Origin: an uncultured Marvinbryantia sp. | GTDB taxonomy: Bacteria; Bacillota; Clostridia; Lachnospirales; Lachnospiraceae | DNA length: 18,679 bases | NCBI GenBank assembly: GCA_934408725.1 | Contig: CAKRVB010000039.1 | Location: 1-18,679, forward strand | Direction: 5' to 3' | Shown: positions 1 to 9,550 of the stretch, in pieces | Layout of the letters: the number at the start of each line of letters is the position of its first letter | Numbering within the stretch: position 1 is the first letter of the stretch | Program-made: the position numbers and the translations under genes | Notes under the pieces: generated by a model | Databases searched by the model: none | What the model was told of the DNA's origin: nothing | Seen by the model: only the letters and a program-made list of their open reading frames with translations

Positions 1-3
1 TTA

Positions 4-309
4 TTATTCAGCATCTGCTTTCTCTACTTCTGAGATAGCAGCTTTTTTCATTGGAATTCTGCAATTCTTGTTGCTGCCAAACTCAACTATTACGTCTTCG
101 TCTGTAATGTCAATGACAACACCGTAAAAACCGCTTGTTGTTACTACGCTGTCTCCGACTTCCAGTTCAGAAAGCATCGCATTGAGACGTTTCTGTTCTT
201 TCTTCTGTGGTCTGATTGCGAAAAAGTACATTGCGCCACCAATGACGACTACGTAAACCAGCAGAAGTAACATTCCTCCACCGGAAGATGCCTCAGTTAA
301 TAAATTCAT
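4..309 (-). CDS. yajC: YajC, preprotein translocase accessory subunit
   Basis: A 101-residue small membrane protein of the YajC family, which associates with SecDF beside the SecYEG channel. A short N-terminal stretch is followed by one hydrophobic segment at about residues 13-33, then the family-typical FAIRPQKKEQKR basic turn and a soluble domain with the GDSVVTTSGFYGVV motif. I chose the ATG at 309 because GGAGGA lies 7-8 bases ahead of it. The in-frame ATG at 324 is part of that ribosome site and has no site of its own. It lies 70 bases downstream of tgt on the same strand, the common tgt-yajC order, with secDF expected just outside the window. Identification is firm from sequence and context. 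Confidence 0.95.
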   Translation of the reverse strand: MNLLTEASSGGGMLLLLVYVVVIGGAMYFFAIRPQKKEQKRLNAMLSELEVGDSVVTTSGFYGVVIDITDEDVIVEFGSNKNCRIPMKKAAISEVEKADAE

Positions 310-379
310 GTTAAATTCCTCCATTTTATTTCGCTAAAATTCTCCGTACTGTTAATAATACACAAAAATGATAATATCA

Positions 380-1510
380 TCAAGTAGTTTCTTCAAATCC
401 GGCAAGTTTTTTTGCTTTGTACTGTTTATATTCGCCCTTTTCAATTGCTTCCCGGATTTCTTCCATCATATGATTATAGAAATACAGGTTATGCAGCACG
501 CAAAGTCTCATGCCAAGCATCTCTTTTGCCTTTAACAGATGGCGGATATAGGCACGGCTGTAATGCCGGCAGGCCGGGCACTGACATCCTTCTTCAATCG
601 GACTGTCATCCAGCTCATATTTTGCATTAAACAGGTTTAATTTTCCATGATTCGTGTACACATGTCCATGGCGCCCGTTTCGACTTGGATAAACACAGTC
701 AAAGAAATCGATTCCTCTGTCTACCCCTTCCAGAATATTGGCCGGCGTGCCCACTCCCATAAGATAAGTAGGTTTGTTCTGCGGAAGATATGGCACTACT
801 GCATCCAGGATCCGGTACATCTCTTCATGGCTCTCGCCTACTGCCAGTCCTCCTACCGCATACCCATCCAGATCCAGTTCTGCGATCTGCTGTGCATGTT
901 CAATACGGATATCTTCGTAAACAGCACCCTGGTTAATGCCGAACAGCATCTGATTCGGATTGATCGTATCTGGCAGACTGTTCAGCCGGGCCATCTCTGT
1001 CTTGCATCTCTTCAGCCATCTGGTGGTACGGTCTACCGACTTTCTCACATAATCTCTGTCTGCTACGCTGGACGGACATTCATCAAATGCCATAGCTATC
1101 GTAGAAGCCAGATTCGACTGAATCTGCATACTCTCTTCCGGTCCCATGAAAATCTTTCTTCCATCTACATGAGAATGAAAATATACACCTTCCTCTTTGA
1201 TCTTGCGAAGGCCTGCCAGGGAAAACACCTGAAATCCGCCGGAATCTGTGAGAATCGGCTTATCCCAGTTCATGAACTTATGCAGTCCTCCCAATTGTTT
1301 TACTACTTTATCACCCGGTCTGACATGGAGATGATAGGTGTTAGATAATTCCACCTGCGTACCAATCTCCTGCAGGTCTGTGGTAGCCACCGCACCTTTG
1401 ATGGCCGCTGCCGTACCTACATTCATAAATACCGGAGTCTGAATCGTGCCGTGAACAGTCTCAAAAGAGGCACGCTTAGCTTTTCCGTCTGTTGCTAAAA
1501 TCTGGTACAT
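380..1510 (-). CDS. tgt: queuine/preQ1 tRNA-guanine transglycosylase
   Basis: A 376-residue bacterial Tgt, which exchanges guanine-34 of GUN-anticodon tRNAs for preQ1 in queuosine synthesis. Visible landmarks are TDSGGFQVF with the general-base Asp89, the substrate-pocket motif GGLAVGE near residue 220, the nucleophile Asp271 in FDCVYPSRNGRHG, and a zinc site formed by Cys309, Cys311, Cys314 and His340. The length is normal for the family. The frame stays open upstream to 1603, but the start at 1510 gives the standard MYQILATDG N-terminus and has AGGA about 10 bases before it. The extra 31 codons lie in the leader, between a good promoter and the ribosome site. Transcription probably continues into yajC. 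Confidence 0.97.
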   Translation of the reverse strand: MYQILATDGKAKRASFETVHGTIQTPVFMNVGTAAAIKGAVATTDLQEIGTQVELSNTYHLHVRPGDKVVKQLGGLHKFMNWDKPILTDSGGFQVFSLAGLRKIKEEGVYFHSHVDGRKIFMGPEESMQIQSNLASTIAMAFDECPSSVADRDYVRKSVDRTTRWLKRCKTEMARLNSLPDTINPNQMLFGINQGAVYEDIRIEHAQQIAELDLDGYAVGGLAVGESHEEMYRILDAVVPYLPQNKPTYLMGVGTPANILEGVDRGIDFFDCVYPSRNGRHGHVYTNHGKLNLFNAKYELDDSPIEEGCQCPACRHYSRAYIRHLLKAKEMLGMRLCVLHNLYFYNHMMEEIREAIEKGEYKQYKAKKLAGFEETT

Positions 1511-1598
1511 AGATATCTGTTCCTTTCTTTGTATGTACTCTATATCATTTCTGTAAACACCAGAATGCATACTCTGCATTTGAGCTTTTAACCCTGAC

Positions 1599-1627
1599 AT
1601 CATATCATGTTTATAAAAATTTTACAA
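1599..1627 (-). promoter_or_regulatory. sigma-A-type promoter for tgt
   Basis: Read on the minus strand, TTGTAA (1622-1627) and TATGAT (1599-1604) are separated by exactly 17 bases. The predicted start near 1592 leaves an untranslated leader of about 80 bases before the tgt ATG. This is a consensus match only. Confidence 0.65.
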
Positions 1628-1637
1628 TATCTACAAC

Positions 1638-1666
1638 TTGAACTTCCCGATAATTTGTTGTATACT
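1638..1666 (+). promoter_or_regulatory. sigma-A-type promoter for the activase gene
   Basis: TTGAAC (1638-1643), a 17-base spacer and TATACT (1661-1666) make a near-consensus promoter, with a predicted start at about 1672. It is back to back with the tgt promoter: the two -35 boxes are only 10 bases apart. Confidence 0.75.
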
Positions 1667-1734
1667 GTCGCAGATAAACGTTTCTAAAATACCATTTAAT
1701 AGGTAACTTAATTTTTATGGAGGTTTATTTTTAC

Positions 1735-4700
1735 ATGAATAATAACGTTACAATACATAGATTAGGTATTGACATTGGTTCTACTACTGTTAAGATTGCG
1801 ATCCTGGATAAGCAGGATCATCTTCTTTTTGCAGACTATGAACGTCATTATGCCAATATTCAGGAGACGCTGGCCAGTCTTCTGCGAAAAGCAGAGGAAC
1901 AGCTTGGTACTTTAACGGTTGCCCCGGTCATCACCGGTTCCGGTGGTCTGGCTCTGGCCAAGAATATGGAAGTTCCGTTTGTGCAGGAAGTTATCGCAGT
2001 ATCTTCTTCGATTTCTCACTACATTCCTCAGACAGATGTAGCCATTGAACTGGGCGGCGAGGATGCTAAGATTATTTATTTTGATAACGGTAATATTGAA
2101 CAGCGTATGAACGGTATCTGTGCAGGTGGTACCGGTTCTTTTATTGACCAGATGGCTTCTCTTCTTCAGACTGATGCATCCGGTCTGAATGAATATGCCA
2201 GGGATTACCAGTCTTTATATTCGATCGCAGCCAGATGTGGCGTGTTTGCGAAAAGCGATATTCAGCCACTGATTAATGAAGGTGCAACCAAAGAAGACCT
2301 GTCCGCTTCTATTTTCCAGGCAGTTGTCAATCAGACCATCAGTGGTCTGGCCTGTGGAAAGCCGATTCGCGGACATGTTGCTTTCCTTGGTGGTCCACTT
2401 CACTTTTTATCCGAGCTGAAGGCAGCGTTCATCCGTACTTTGAAGCTGGATGACGAACATGCCATTACACCACAGAATTCCCATCTGTTTGCAGCCATCG
2501 GTTCCGCACTGAACAGTAATCTGGAAGCGGTCACCAGTACCGATGCTTTGATTACAAAGCTTTCAAAGAAGATTAAACTGGAGTTCGAAGTAGCCCGTCT
2601 GGAGCCACTGTTTGCCTCTCAGGAAGATTATGACACCTTTCACGAACGTCAGAGCCAGTACAATGTCATGACCGATGATCTGGCTACTTATGAAGGAAAC
2701 TGTTTCCTTGGTATCGATGCCGGTTCTACCACAACCAAAGCAGCTCTGGTTGGTGAAGATGGATCTCTCCTGTATTCTTTTTACAGTAACAACAATGGAA
2801 GCCCGTTAAAAACAACGATCAAGGCCATCCAGGAGATCTACTCCCTTATGCCTGAAAAGGCAAAGATTGTCCGTTCCTGTTCTACCGGATATGGGGAAGC
2901 CCTGATCAAGGCAGCCCTGATGCTGGATGAAGGTGAAGTAGAGACTGTATCTCATTATACGGCTGCTGCATTCTTTGATCCGGAAGTAGACTGTATTCTG
3001 GACATCGGCGGTCAGGATATGAAGTGTATCAAGATTAAGAATCAGACCGTAGACAGTGTACAACTGAACGAGGCTTGTTCCTCCGGCTGTGGTTCTTTCA
3101 TTGAGACCTTCGCCAAATCTCTGAATTACAGTGTCAGCGATTTTGCAAAAGAAGCTTTGTTTGCCCAGCATCCAATTGATCTGGGAACCAGATGTACCGT
3201 ATTCATGAATTCCAAGGTAAAACAGGCTCAGAAGGAAGGGGCTTCTGTAGCAGATATTTCTGCCGGTCTGGCTTACTCTGTTATTAAAAATGCATTGTAT
3301 AAAGTAATTAAAGTATCCGATGCTTCTTCCCTTGGAAAGCACATTGTCGTACAGGGTGGAACGTTCTATAATGATGCCGTCCTTCGCAGCTTCGAGCGTA
3401 TTGCCGGCTGTGAAGCAATCCGACCGGATATTGCAGGTATCATGGGTGCTTTTGGTGCGGCTCTGATTGCCCGGAACCGTTATCATGGTGAAGAGACTAC
3501 TATGCTGACCATTGACCAGATCAATGAGCTGACTTTCACTACCAAGATGGCCAAATGTAAAGGCTGTACCAATCAGTGTCGTCTGACCATTAACCGTTTT
3601 TCAGGCGGTCGTCAGTTCGTCAGCGGCAACCGTTGTGAACGTGGTCTCGGAAAGACCAAAAAGAACTCTGATATTCCGAACTTATTCGAATTTAAGAATC
3701 AGCTGCTCTTTTCCTATGAGCCATTAGCTGAAGAACAGGCAGCCCGTGGTACCGTTGGTATTCCACGTGTACTGAATATGTATGAGAATTATCCGTTCTG
3801 GTTCCAGTTCTTTACCAAACTGGGATACAGAGTAGTACTCTCTCCTGCATCCACCAGAAAGATTTACGAACTGGGTATTGAGTCCATCCCAAGCGAATCC
3901 GAATGTTATCCGGCCAAGCTGGCTCACGGACATATTGAATGGCTGATTCAGCAGGGTATTCATTTTATTTTCTACCCTGCGATTCCATATGAGCGAAATG
4001 AATTTCCGGATTCCAATAATCATTACAACTGCCCGATCGTTACCTCTTATTCTGAAAATATCAAGAATAACGTGGAAGAGCTGCGCAGTGAGCACATTGA
4101 TTTCCGTAATCCATTTATGGCATTTACCAGCATAGATACGGTAACTTCACAGCTGATCAAAGCCTTCCCGGAAATTCCGGCTTCCGAAGTAAAAGAAGCT
4201 GCAAAACTGGGATGGGCGGAACTGACCAGGATCCGTGAGACCATGTACAAAAAAGGCGAAGAAACCATTGCATGGTTGAAAGAACATGGCAAACACGGTA
4301 TTGTTCTTGCAGGTCGCCCGTATCACATTGATAACGAGATCAACCATGGTATTCCAGAACTGATTACTTCTTATGGCATTGCAGTATTGACAGAAGACTC
4401 TGTCTCTCATCTGCATCAGCCGGAACGTCCGCTGATTGTCAGTGACCAGTGGATGTATCACAGCCGTCTGTATGCAGCTGCCAATTATGTAAAAACTGTA
4501 GATTTTCTGGATCTGATCCAGCTGAATTCTTTCGGATGTGGTCTGGATGCCGTTACTACAGATCAGGTAAATGATATCCTGTCTGGATCCGGCAAGATCT
4601 ATACCTGTCTGAAAATCGATGAAGTCAACAACCTGGGAGCCGCCCGTATCCGCGTCCGTTCCCTGATTGCAGCGATCCGGGCAAAGAAAGAGCAGAATAA

Positions 4701-5967
4701 AGAACGTAAGATCATACCATCCAGCATTGAAAAGGCTGTTTTCACACCGGAGATGAGAAAGAATTACACCATTCTTTGTCCGCAGATGTCCCCGATTCAT
4801 TTTGATCTTCTGATTCCTGCTTTTAAGACCTGTGGATACAATATTGAACTGTTACATAACGATGGCCGAAAGGCTGTAGATGTGGGATTGAAGTATGTAA
4901 ATAACGATGCCTGCTATCCATCTCTGATGGTGGTCGGCCAGGTGATGGATGCTGTGTTATCCGGAAAATATGATTTATCCAAAACCGCCATTATCATGAC
5001 CCAGACTGGCGGTGGCTGCCGTGCTACCAACTACATCGGCTTTATCCGCCGTGCCCTGGAAAAGGCCGGACATCCTGAGATTCCGGTAATTTCCCTGAAT
5101 GTCAGTGGTCTGGAAAAACAGCCAGGTTTCCAGATCACACTTCCGTTGCTGACTAAAGGCATGTATGGTATTGTATTTGGTGATATCTTTATGCGCTGTC
5201 TTTACCGTATGCGCCCTTATGAGGCCACTCCTGGTTCTGCCAACGCCATGCATGAAAAATGGAAAAAGAAATGTATTGAATTTCTGTGCCTGAAAAATCC
5301 GACTTATTTTGGTTTTACCAAACTCTGTCGCGAGATTATTGAAGACTTTGATCAATTGCCGATTCTGGATATTCAGAAGCCGCGTGTTGGTATTGTAGGT
5401 GAGATTCTGGTAAAATTCATGCCCGCTGCTAACAATTATCTGGTAGAGCTTCTGGAATCGGAAGGTGCTGAAGCCGTCGTACCGGATCTGCTGGACTTTC
5501 TGTTCTACTGCTTCTACAATTCCAACTTCAAGGCAAAGGAACTGGGTATGAGTAAACGCACTGCTTTCCTGTGTAATTCAGGTATCAAGTTCCTGGAATT
5601 TATCCGCAGCACTTCCAGGAAAGAGTTTGCAAAGAGCAGGCATTTCTCTGCTCCTTCTGATATCCGGGAACTGGCAGAATATGCCAAACCGATCGTATCC
5701 CTTGGAAATCAGACTGGTGAGGGATGGTTCCTGACCGGTGAAATGATGGAACTGATCCATGAAGGGGTCAACAATATTGTCTGCACACAGCCATTTGGCT
5801 GTCTGCCAAACCACGTAGTAGGCAAGGGTGTCATCAAAGAAATCCGCAGACAGTATCCTCTGGCCAATATTGTAGCAATCGATTATGATCCGGGAGCCAG
5901 CGAAGTCAATCAGCTGAACCGTATCAAACTGATGCTCAGTACTGCACAAAAGAATCTGAAAAAATAA
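1735..5967 (+). CDS. double-ASKHA acyl-CoA dehydratase activase-like protein
   Basis: A 1410-residue protein of the 2-hydroxyacyl-CoA dehydratase activator (BcrA/BadF/HgdC) superfamily. Two ASKHA ATPase modules are visible. The first starts at [10 protein letters not shown], with ELGGEDAKI and CAGGTGSF. The second, from about residue 323, has [27 protein letters not shown] and RCTVF. In HgdC-type activators the cysteines in the last two motifs hold a [4Fe-4S] cluster between subunits. A Cys cluster (C608, C611, C615) follows, then a long C-terminal half resembling the DUF2229 activase-associated region and HgdB-like dehydratase subunits. Known activators use ATP to push an electron into a dehydratase; the substrate here is unknown. 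The ATG at 1735 follows GGAGG; the ATG at 1717 overlaps that site. The gene is monocistronic, with its own promoter and terminator. Confidence 0.88.
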   Translation: MNNNVTIHRLGIDIGSTTVKIAILDKQDHLLFADYERHYANIQETLASLLRKAEEQLGTLTVAPVITGSGGLALAKNMEVPFVQEVIAVSSSISHYIPQTDVAIELGGEDAKIIYFDNGNIEQRMNGICAGGTGSFIDQMASLLQTDASGLNEYARDYQSLYSIAARCGVFAKSDIQPLINEGATKEDLSASIFQAVVNQTISGLACGKPIRGHVAFLGGPLHFLSELKAAFIRTLKLDDEHAITPQNSHLFAAIGSALNSNLEAVTSTDALITKLSKKIKLEFEVARLEPLFASQEDYDTFHERQSQYNVMTDDLATYEGNCFLGIDAGSTTTKAALVGEDGSLLYSFYSNNNGSPLKTTIKAIQEIYSLMPEKAKIVRSCSTGYGEALIKAALMLDEGEVETVSHYTAAAFFDPEVDCILDIGGQDMKCIKIKNQTVDSVQLNEACSSGCGSFIETFAKSLNYSVSDFAKEALFAQHPIDLGTRCTVFMNSKVKQAQKEGASVADISAGLAYSVIKNALYKVIKVSDASSLGKHIVVQGGTFYNDAVLRSFERIAGCEAIRPDIAGIMGAFGAALIARNRYHGEETTMLTIDQINELTFTTKMAKCKGCTNQCRLTINRFSGGRQFVSGNRCERGLGKTKKNSDIPNLFEFKNQLLFSYEPLAEEQAARGTVGIPRVLNMYENYPFWFQFFTKLGYRVVLSPASTRKIYELGIESIPSESECYPAKLAHGHIEWLIQQGIHFIFYPAIPYERNEFPDSNNHYNCPIVTSYSENIKNNVEELRSEHIDFRNPFMAFTSIDTVTSQLIKAFPEIPASEVKEAAKLGWAELTRIRETMYKKGEETIAWLKEHGKHGIVLAGRPYHIDNEINHGIPELITSYGIAVLTEDSVSHLHQPERPLIVSDQWMYHSRLYAAANYVKTVDFLDLIQLNSFGCGLDAVTTDQVNDILSGSGKIYTCLKIDEVNNLGAARIRVRSLIAAIRAKKEQNKERKIIPSSIEKAVFTPEMRKNYTILCPQMSPIHFDLLIPAFKTCGYNIELLHNDGRKAVDVGLKYVNNDACYPSLMVVGQVMDAVLSGKYDLSKTAIIMTQTGGGCRATNYIGFIRRALEKAGHPEIPVISLNVSGLEKQPGFQITLPLLTKGMYGIVFGDIFMRCLYRMRPYEATPGSANAMHEKWKKKCIEFLCLKNPTYFGFTKLCREIIEDFDQLPILDIQKPRVGIVGEILVKFMPAANNYLVELLESEGAEAVVPDLLDFLFYCFYNSNFKAKELGMSKRTAFLCNSGIKFLEFIRSTSRKEFAKSRHFSAPSDIRELAEYAKPIVSLGNQTGEGWFLTGEMMELIHEGVNNIVCTQPFGCLPNHVVGKGVIKEIRRQYPLANIVAIDYDPGASEVNQLNRIKLMLSTAQKNLKK

Positions 5968-5979
5968 AAATCCCAAAGG

Positions 5980-6015
5980 CAGTGATTCCATGTAGCATGG
6001 AATCGCTGTTTTTTT
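5980..6015 (+). terminator. rho-independent terminator of the activase gene
   Basis: Thirteen-base arms (5980-5992 and 5996-6008, one G-T pair) close a 3-base loop and are followed by seven T (6009-6015). It starts 12 bases after the stop codon. Confidence 0.93.
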
Positions 6016-6134
6016 GCAGGCGTGTTGTCTATGGTTATGATCGCACAAGCAATTTTTCAGAACTCATATATAGAATACAACTGCCTTATACGCCACGCCC
6101 GAGGCCATAGTAGATATGCATGTAACACTACTCT

Positions 6135-6194
6135 TCAAAAATAAGGAGTATCACTCTATAACTGTCTGATCAGTTGTAAAGTAATACTCCTTAT
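6135..6194 (-). terminator. terminator of the his-ung-zor operon
   Basis: Perfect 11-base arms (6141-6151 and 6184-6194) enclose a second small hairpin (AACTG/CAGTT). On the minus strand the structure is followed by a run of T. It lies 25 bases beyond the stop of the ZorB-like gene. The + strand side is also T-rich, so it may work both ways. The 120 bases between it and the preceding terminator hold nothing I can identify. Confidence 0.8.
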
Positions 6195-6219
6195 CTTCTT
6201 TTTATTCTGTCTGCGTCTC

Positions 6220-7185
6220 CTACTCTGATGTATCTAAGATTCCCCGCAGTTCTTCGATCATTTCTTCGTCTTTCAGTCGGAATTTTACTTCCACACGACG
6301 GGATGCTTCTGCATTTTCATTTCCATCTGCATCCAGCACCAGATTGCTGCTGGAGTGCCCGTTGACGGTCAGATTCTGACGCAGGAGTGCCTGATTGTCC
6401 TCTGAAAGGAAGTTCTGGGATAATTCCAGCAGATACTCCGCTACCGCCAGAGAACGTCTCTGGGACAGTTCCAGATTGTATTCATACCCTCCTGAGCTGT
6501 CTGTATAACCATCAATGATAATCTCTGCCAGATAAGAATAATACTGTGGATCCAGCAATACATTACAGTAAATTGGCAATACCTGCGCCAATACCTCTTT
6601 TCCTGCATCCGACAGCTCGGTCTCATCATAGTCAAACAAAACACTGGAATCCATAACCAGGGCACCATTGTTGGCATCGATCTCTACCGTCATATTATTG
6701 GCTGCAAATTCTTTTTTCAATGCTTCTATCACATCTGCCTTCACCCCGATTATATTATCGATACGCTGCTGTTGCTGGGCCAGTTGTGTGGTTTTCTCAT
6801 TCAAAGCATTTTGCTGATCGTTTAGCGTCACACTCTGGGCATCCAGTTTTTTCTGCTGATCTGCCAGCTGGGCAGCCAGATCATCCAGCTGCTGCTTCTG
6901 TGCTGCCAGCAGTTCATCCTGACTGGCCAGCTGATCCTGCTGGTCAGAGAGCTGATTCTGCTGATCTTCTACTACCCCCTGCTGCTCCATGATCTGCTTC
7001 GTATACTCATCTTGCAGCACCAGCTTTTCCTGCTGTTCTTTGATACTATTCTCATAATTGATCTGGGACTGAAAAAGTGTCACACACATAATCAGCACAA
7101 ACAGCAGCAGAATTCCGGCCATCATATCAGAATAAGAACGCCAGACATTGTGACCGGTCGTCTCTTTTTCTCTTCTTTTACGCAT
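6220..7185 (-). CDS. MotB/OmpA-type peptidoglycan-binding stator protein, ZorB-like
   Basis: A 321-residue protein with MotB layout. A short basic cytoplasmic tail is followed by one membrane helix at about residues 20-39 starting with SYSDMMAG, whose Asp20 matches the proton-accepting Asp of MotB and ZorB. A long Gln-rich coiled coil spans about residues 45-146, and an OmpA-like domain about residues 165-304. The OmpA part has the expected DGYTDSSGGYEYN with Asp229, SQRRSLAVAEYL with Arg243/Arg244, and ASRRVEVKF, the residues that grip diaminopimelate in relatives. AGGAGG sits 5 bases before the ATG, and the gene follows the ZorA-like gene by 19 bases. It probably assembles with that protein as an ion-driven, wall-anchored unit. 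What it powers is unknown. Flagellar MotB is unlikely because no motility genes are nearby. Confidence 0.85.
   Translation of the reverse strand: MRKRREKETTGHNVWRSYSDMMAGILLLFVLIMCVTLFQSQINYENSIKEQQEKLVLQDEYTKQIMEQQGVVEDQQNQLSDQQDQLASQDELLAAQKQQLDDLAAQLADQQKKLDAQSVTLNDQQNALNEKTTQLAQQQQRIDNIIGVKADVIEALKKEFAANNMTVEIDANNGALVMDSSVLFDYDETELSDAGKEVLAQVLPIYCNVLLDPQYYSYLAEIIIDGYTDSSGGYEYNLELSQRRSLAVAEYLLELSQNFLSEDNQALLRQNLTVNGHSSSNLVLDADGNENAEASRRVEVKFRLKDEEMIEELRGILDTSE
6757..6966 (-). repeat. ten-heptad Gln-rich coiled-coil repeat in the ZorB-like gene
   Basis: Residues 74-143 divide without a gap into ten 7-residue units such as DQQNQLS, DQQDQLA, AQKQQLD and DQQKKLD. Leu is the sixth residue of nine units and Ile of the last. 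The DNA copies are diverged (CTG/CAG-rich), so this is a protein-level repeat rather than a fresh tandem duplication. Confidence 0.85.
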
Positions 7186-7204
7186 TTCATCCTCCTGCTA
7201 ATAT

Positions 7205-8848
7205 TTACCCAAAGAAGATTCCTTTTCCTTTTTTCCCGCTGCGATTATTCTCTTTCATATACTGCACCATCGTTTCCAGCAGTTCTTCCTGTCGACTTCC
7301 CTGTTCTTCCAGAGTTTTCTGAATCTGCATCAGCATATCACGGTTGCTGTTGTTGATGGCCATATTACGAATATTGGTCCGGTGGGTCTCATCTGGCGAA
7401 GTCACAATATTGTACAAGAGATTTTGTACCTGTTCCATTGTCTGTGCTGTCAGCTTCTGATACTGTACAAATTCCTGCATACGCTCATTGTAGCTCTGTA
7501 CCACCCGTTCGTTTGCCTCATAAAGGCTGGCATTATGCTGGCTGGCTGCAGCAAATCCTTCCACACTGGCACCTGCTGCACTGACATACTGCTGCATTGC
7601 CTGATTGCAGGCTACCCAGAACTTGGCTGAACTCTGCTCTGCATCCTGCAGATATGTCATAATCTGACGGTAATTATGATCCAATACCTCACCATATTTC
7701 TGGTTGTTATCGATGGTCTGCTGTGCAGAAGTCATATATTCTTTTTGCATTGCGCCCATCTCACGCACCAGATTCTGCATCTGATCCCGTTCTGCGGAAA
7801 ATGCGCTGTGAAGATCTGTCTCAGTTGCCTTATAAAGCGCCCTGGTAGCTTCAGTCATCTCTTTCTGTGCCTGAGTCATACTTTCCAGTGCCTGATTGAA
7901 GTCATCAAATTCCATCTGAAAATTCTCCCGCATATTCGACAGAAAATCATTCAGCAGACCTTTGAGCATCTCTTCCTGACCTTTCGCCATGGTTTCCGTC
8001 AGAATATCCATGGACTGATTCATTTTTCGAAAAGATGGTGTAATGACTTTTTCAAAGCTGTTTGCCAGATGCTCTGAGAACTGCTCTGACATCTTCTGGA
8101 TGGCTTTTGTCTGTTCTTCCTGATAATTAACCATGATATTACGGGTCTCTGCCTCTGCAGAAGGGATCACCGTATTATGGAAATGATCCATGAACTCTGC
8201 CAGACGATCCATCAGAGATCCATAGGCAGATTTTAAGGCATAACTGAAGACCAGTGACAGAGACAGTCCATAAATCGAGGTCAAAAATGCCACCTTGATT
8301 CCATCCACAAGAGAAGATACCGAAGCAGTCATTGCCTCATAATTGGATGGCTCAAAGTCTTTCAATCCCACTACCAGTCCGATAAAAGTACCAAGAATAC
8401 CCAAACTGGTCAGGATATCCGGAATCAGATCCAGCATTTTTTTACTGATCAGTCCGTCCACTACATCCTCATTGATGTAATCTTCTATGTCAGCCAGTCC
8501 ACTCTGACTCTTTTTTACAAATTTACGAAATTCAGTATAACGGCTATCCAGCTGTGATTCTCCAAACAGATCCTCTGGAAGAGTTCCTTCCTCTTCGCCG
8601 GTCGCCACATCCAGTGATTCAAAGGTATGTTCTATCTCATCAGATGCTTTCCGAAATGCATTCTCATACCGGTTCATTTTTCCAAATCCGGTGAGCATGC
8701 CAAACAGATATATGAGAATCATGATTCCAAGGAATGCAAAATTATAGATCAGTGTGGTAGAGATACCGCCGCTGACAAACCAGGTAAACCCAATACTGAT
8801 TCCCACTACCAGGACAAACAGAATTTTATCTGCAATCTTATGTCCCAT
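7205..8848 (-). CDS. MotA/TolQ/ExbB-family proton channel with long tail, ZorA-like
   Basis: A 547-residue protein with about four membrane helices (residues 9-27, 33-54, 141-163, 184-207). The last two carry the family core, LTSLGILGTFIGLVVGL and VAFLTSIYGL, with the Thr residues that line the ion path in relatives. Residues about 215-540 form a long hydrophilic, helix-rich tail with many Gln, Glu and Met. MotA and TolQ lack such a tail; ZorA of the Zorya defence system has one. GGAGG lies 7 bases before the ATG. It sits between ung (17-base gap) and the ZorB-like gene (19-base gap). The pair predicts a stator-like complex. No zorC, zorD or zorE gene is adjacent, so the defence role is only a possibility; a cell-envelope role is equally open. 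Confidence 0.85.
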   Translation of the reverse strand: MGHKIADKILFVLVVGISIGFTWFVSGGISTTLIYNFAFLGIMILIYLFGMLTGFGKMNRYENAFRKASDEIEHTFESLDVATGEEEGTLPEDLFGESQLDSRYTEFRKFVKKSQSGLADIEDYINEDVVDGLISKKMLDLIPDILTSLGILGTFIGLVVGLKDFEPSNYEAMTASVSSLVDGIKVAFLTSIYGLSLSLVFSYALKSAYGSLMDRLAEFMDHFHNTVIPSAEAETRNIMVNYQEEQTKAIQKMSEQFSEHLANSFEKVITPSFRKMNQSMDILTETMAKGQEEMLKGLLNDFLSNMRENFQMEFDDFNQALESMTQAQKEMTEATRALYKATETDLHSAFSAERDQMQNLVREMGAMQKEYMTSAQQTIDNNQKYGEVLDHNYRQIMTYLQDAEQSSAKFWVACNQAMQQYVSAAGASVEGFAAASQHNASLYEANERVVQSYNERMQEFVQYQKLTAQTMEQVQNLLYNIVTSPDETHRTNIRNMAINNSNRDMLMQIQKTLEEQGSRQEELLETMVQYMKENNRSGKKGKGIFFG

Positions 8849-8865
8849 GTTGTTTCCTCCCTGCT

Positions 8866-9540
8866 CTATATATTTTCAATCTGCCAGTCTATTTCTTTTA
8901 ATCCATGCTCTTTCAGGTATTTATTCGTGCGGCTGAAAGGTCTGCTGCCAAAAAATCCCCGATACGCTGACAATGGACTTGGATGTGGCGACTCTATGAT
9001 CAGATGATTTGGGTTCGTCAGCATAGACTTCTTCATCTGTGCCGGTCTTCCCCAGAGAATGAAGACCATCGGTCTGTCCTGTTCATTCAATACCCGGATT
9101 GCCGCATCCGTGAATTCTTCCCATCCGATACCTCTGTGTGAATTAGCCTGATGGGCACGTACAGTCAGTACCGTGTTCAGAAGTAGTACACCCTGCTTTG
9201 CCCACTTGGTCAGATAACCATTGTTCGGGATCTCACATCCACAGTCATCCTGCAGTTCTTTATAGATATTGACCAGTGACGGTGGGATCTCTACATCCGG
9301 TTTTACCGAAAAACAAAGTCCATGAGCCTGTCCTTCTCCGTGATAAGGATCCTGCCCCAGAATGACTACTTTTACCTCATGTAACGGTGTCAACGCAAAT
9401 GCATTAAAAATGTCATCTGCAGGTGGAAAAATCTGATGTGTCCGATATTCCTCATTCACCGTCTGATATAAATTTTTATAATATGGTTTGGAAAACTCCG
9501 GCTTCAGAGGTTCCAGCCAGTCATTTGCTATTGCTGCCAT
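8866..9540 (-). CDS. ung: family 1 uracil-DNA glycosylase
   Basis: A 224-residue Ung that removes uracil from DNA as the first step of base-excision repair. The water-activating motif [13 protein letters not shown] has Asp64 and His67, LLLNTVLTV gives the Asn that recognises uracil (Asn122), and the DNA-intercalating loop [12 protein letters not shown] has His186. Length and motifs are those of the housekeeping enzyme. A GGAAGGAAT ribosome site precedes the ATG. The gene begins 10 bases after hisF ends and is followed by the ZorA-like gene, so it is expected to be co-transcribed with both. Confidence 0.98.
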   Translation of the reverse strand: MAAIANDWLEPLKPEFSKPYYKNLYQTVNEEYRTHQIFPPADDIFNAFALTPLHEVKVVILGQDPYHGEGQAHGLCFSVKPDVEIPPSLVNIYKELQDDCGCEIPNNGYLTKWAKQGVLLLNTVLTVRAHQANSHRGIGWEEFTDAAIRVLNEQDRPMVFILWGRPAQMKKSMLTNPNHLIIESPHPSPLSAYRGFFGSRPFSRTNKYLKEHGLKEIDWQIENI

Positions 9541-9550
9541 ATTCCTTCCC

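Noticed and set aside
1511..1603. N-terminal extension of tgt
   Set aside because: The extension lies in the promoter leader and is not part of the Tgt fold; the family N-terminus begins at 1510.
2806..3486. 226-residue minus-strand frame inside the activase gene
   Set aside because: It is an antisense shadow of a well-defined coding region with clear ATPase motifs on the + strand.
6720..6992. Ala/Pro-rich + strand reading frame opposite the ZorB-like gene
   Set aside because: It is the complement of the CAG/CTG-rich heptad repeat, which leaves all frames open; no ribosome site.
6220..8848. Complete Zorya defence system
   Set aside because: Only the ZorA/ZorB-like halves are present. Flanking genes are ung and a terminator, with no helicase or nuclease of the ZorC/D/E type.
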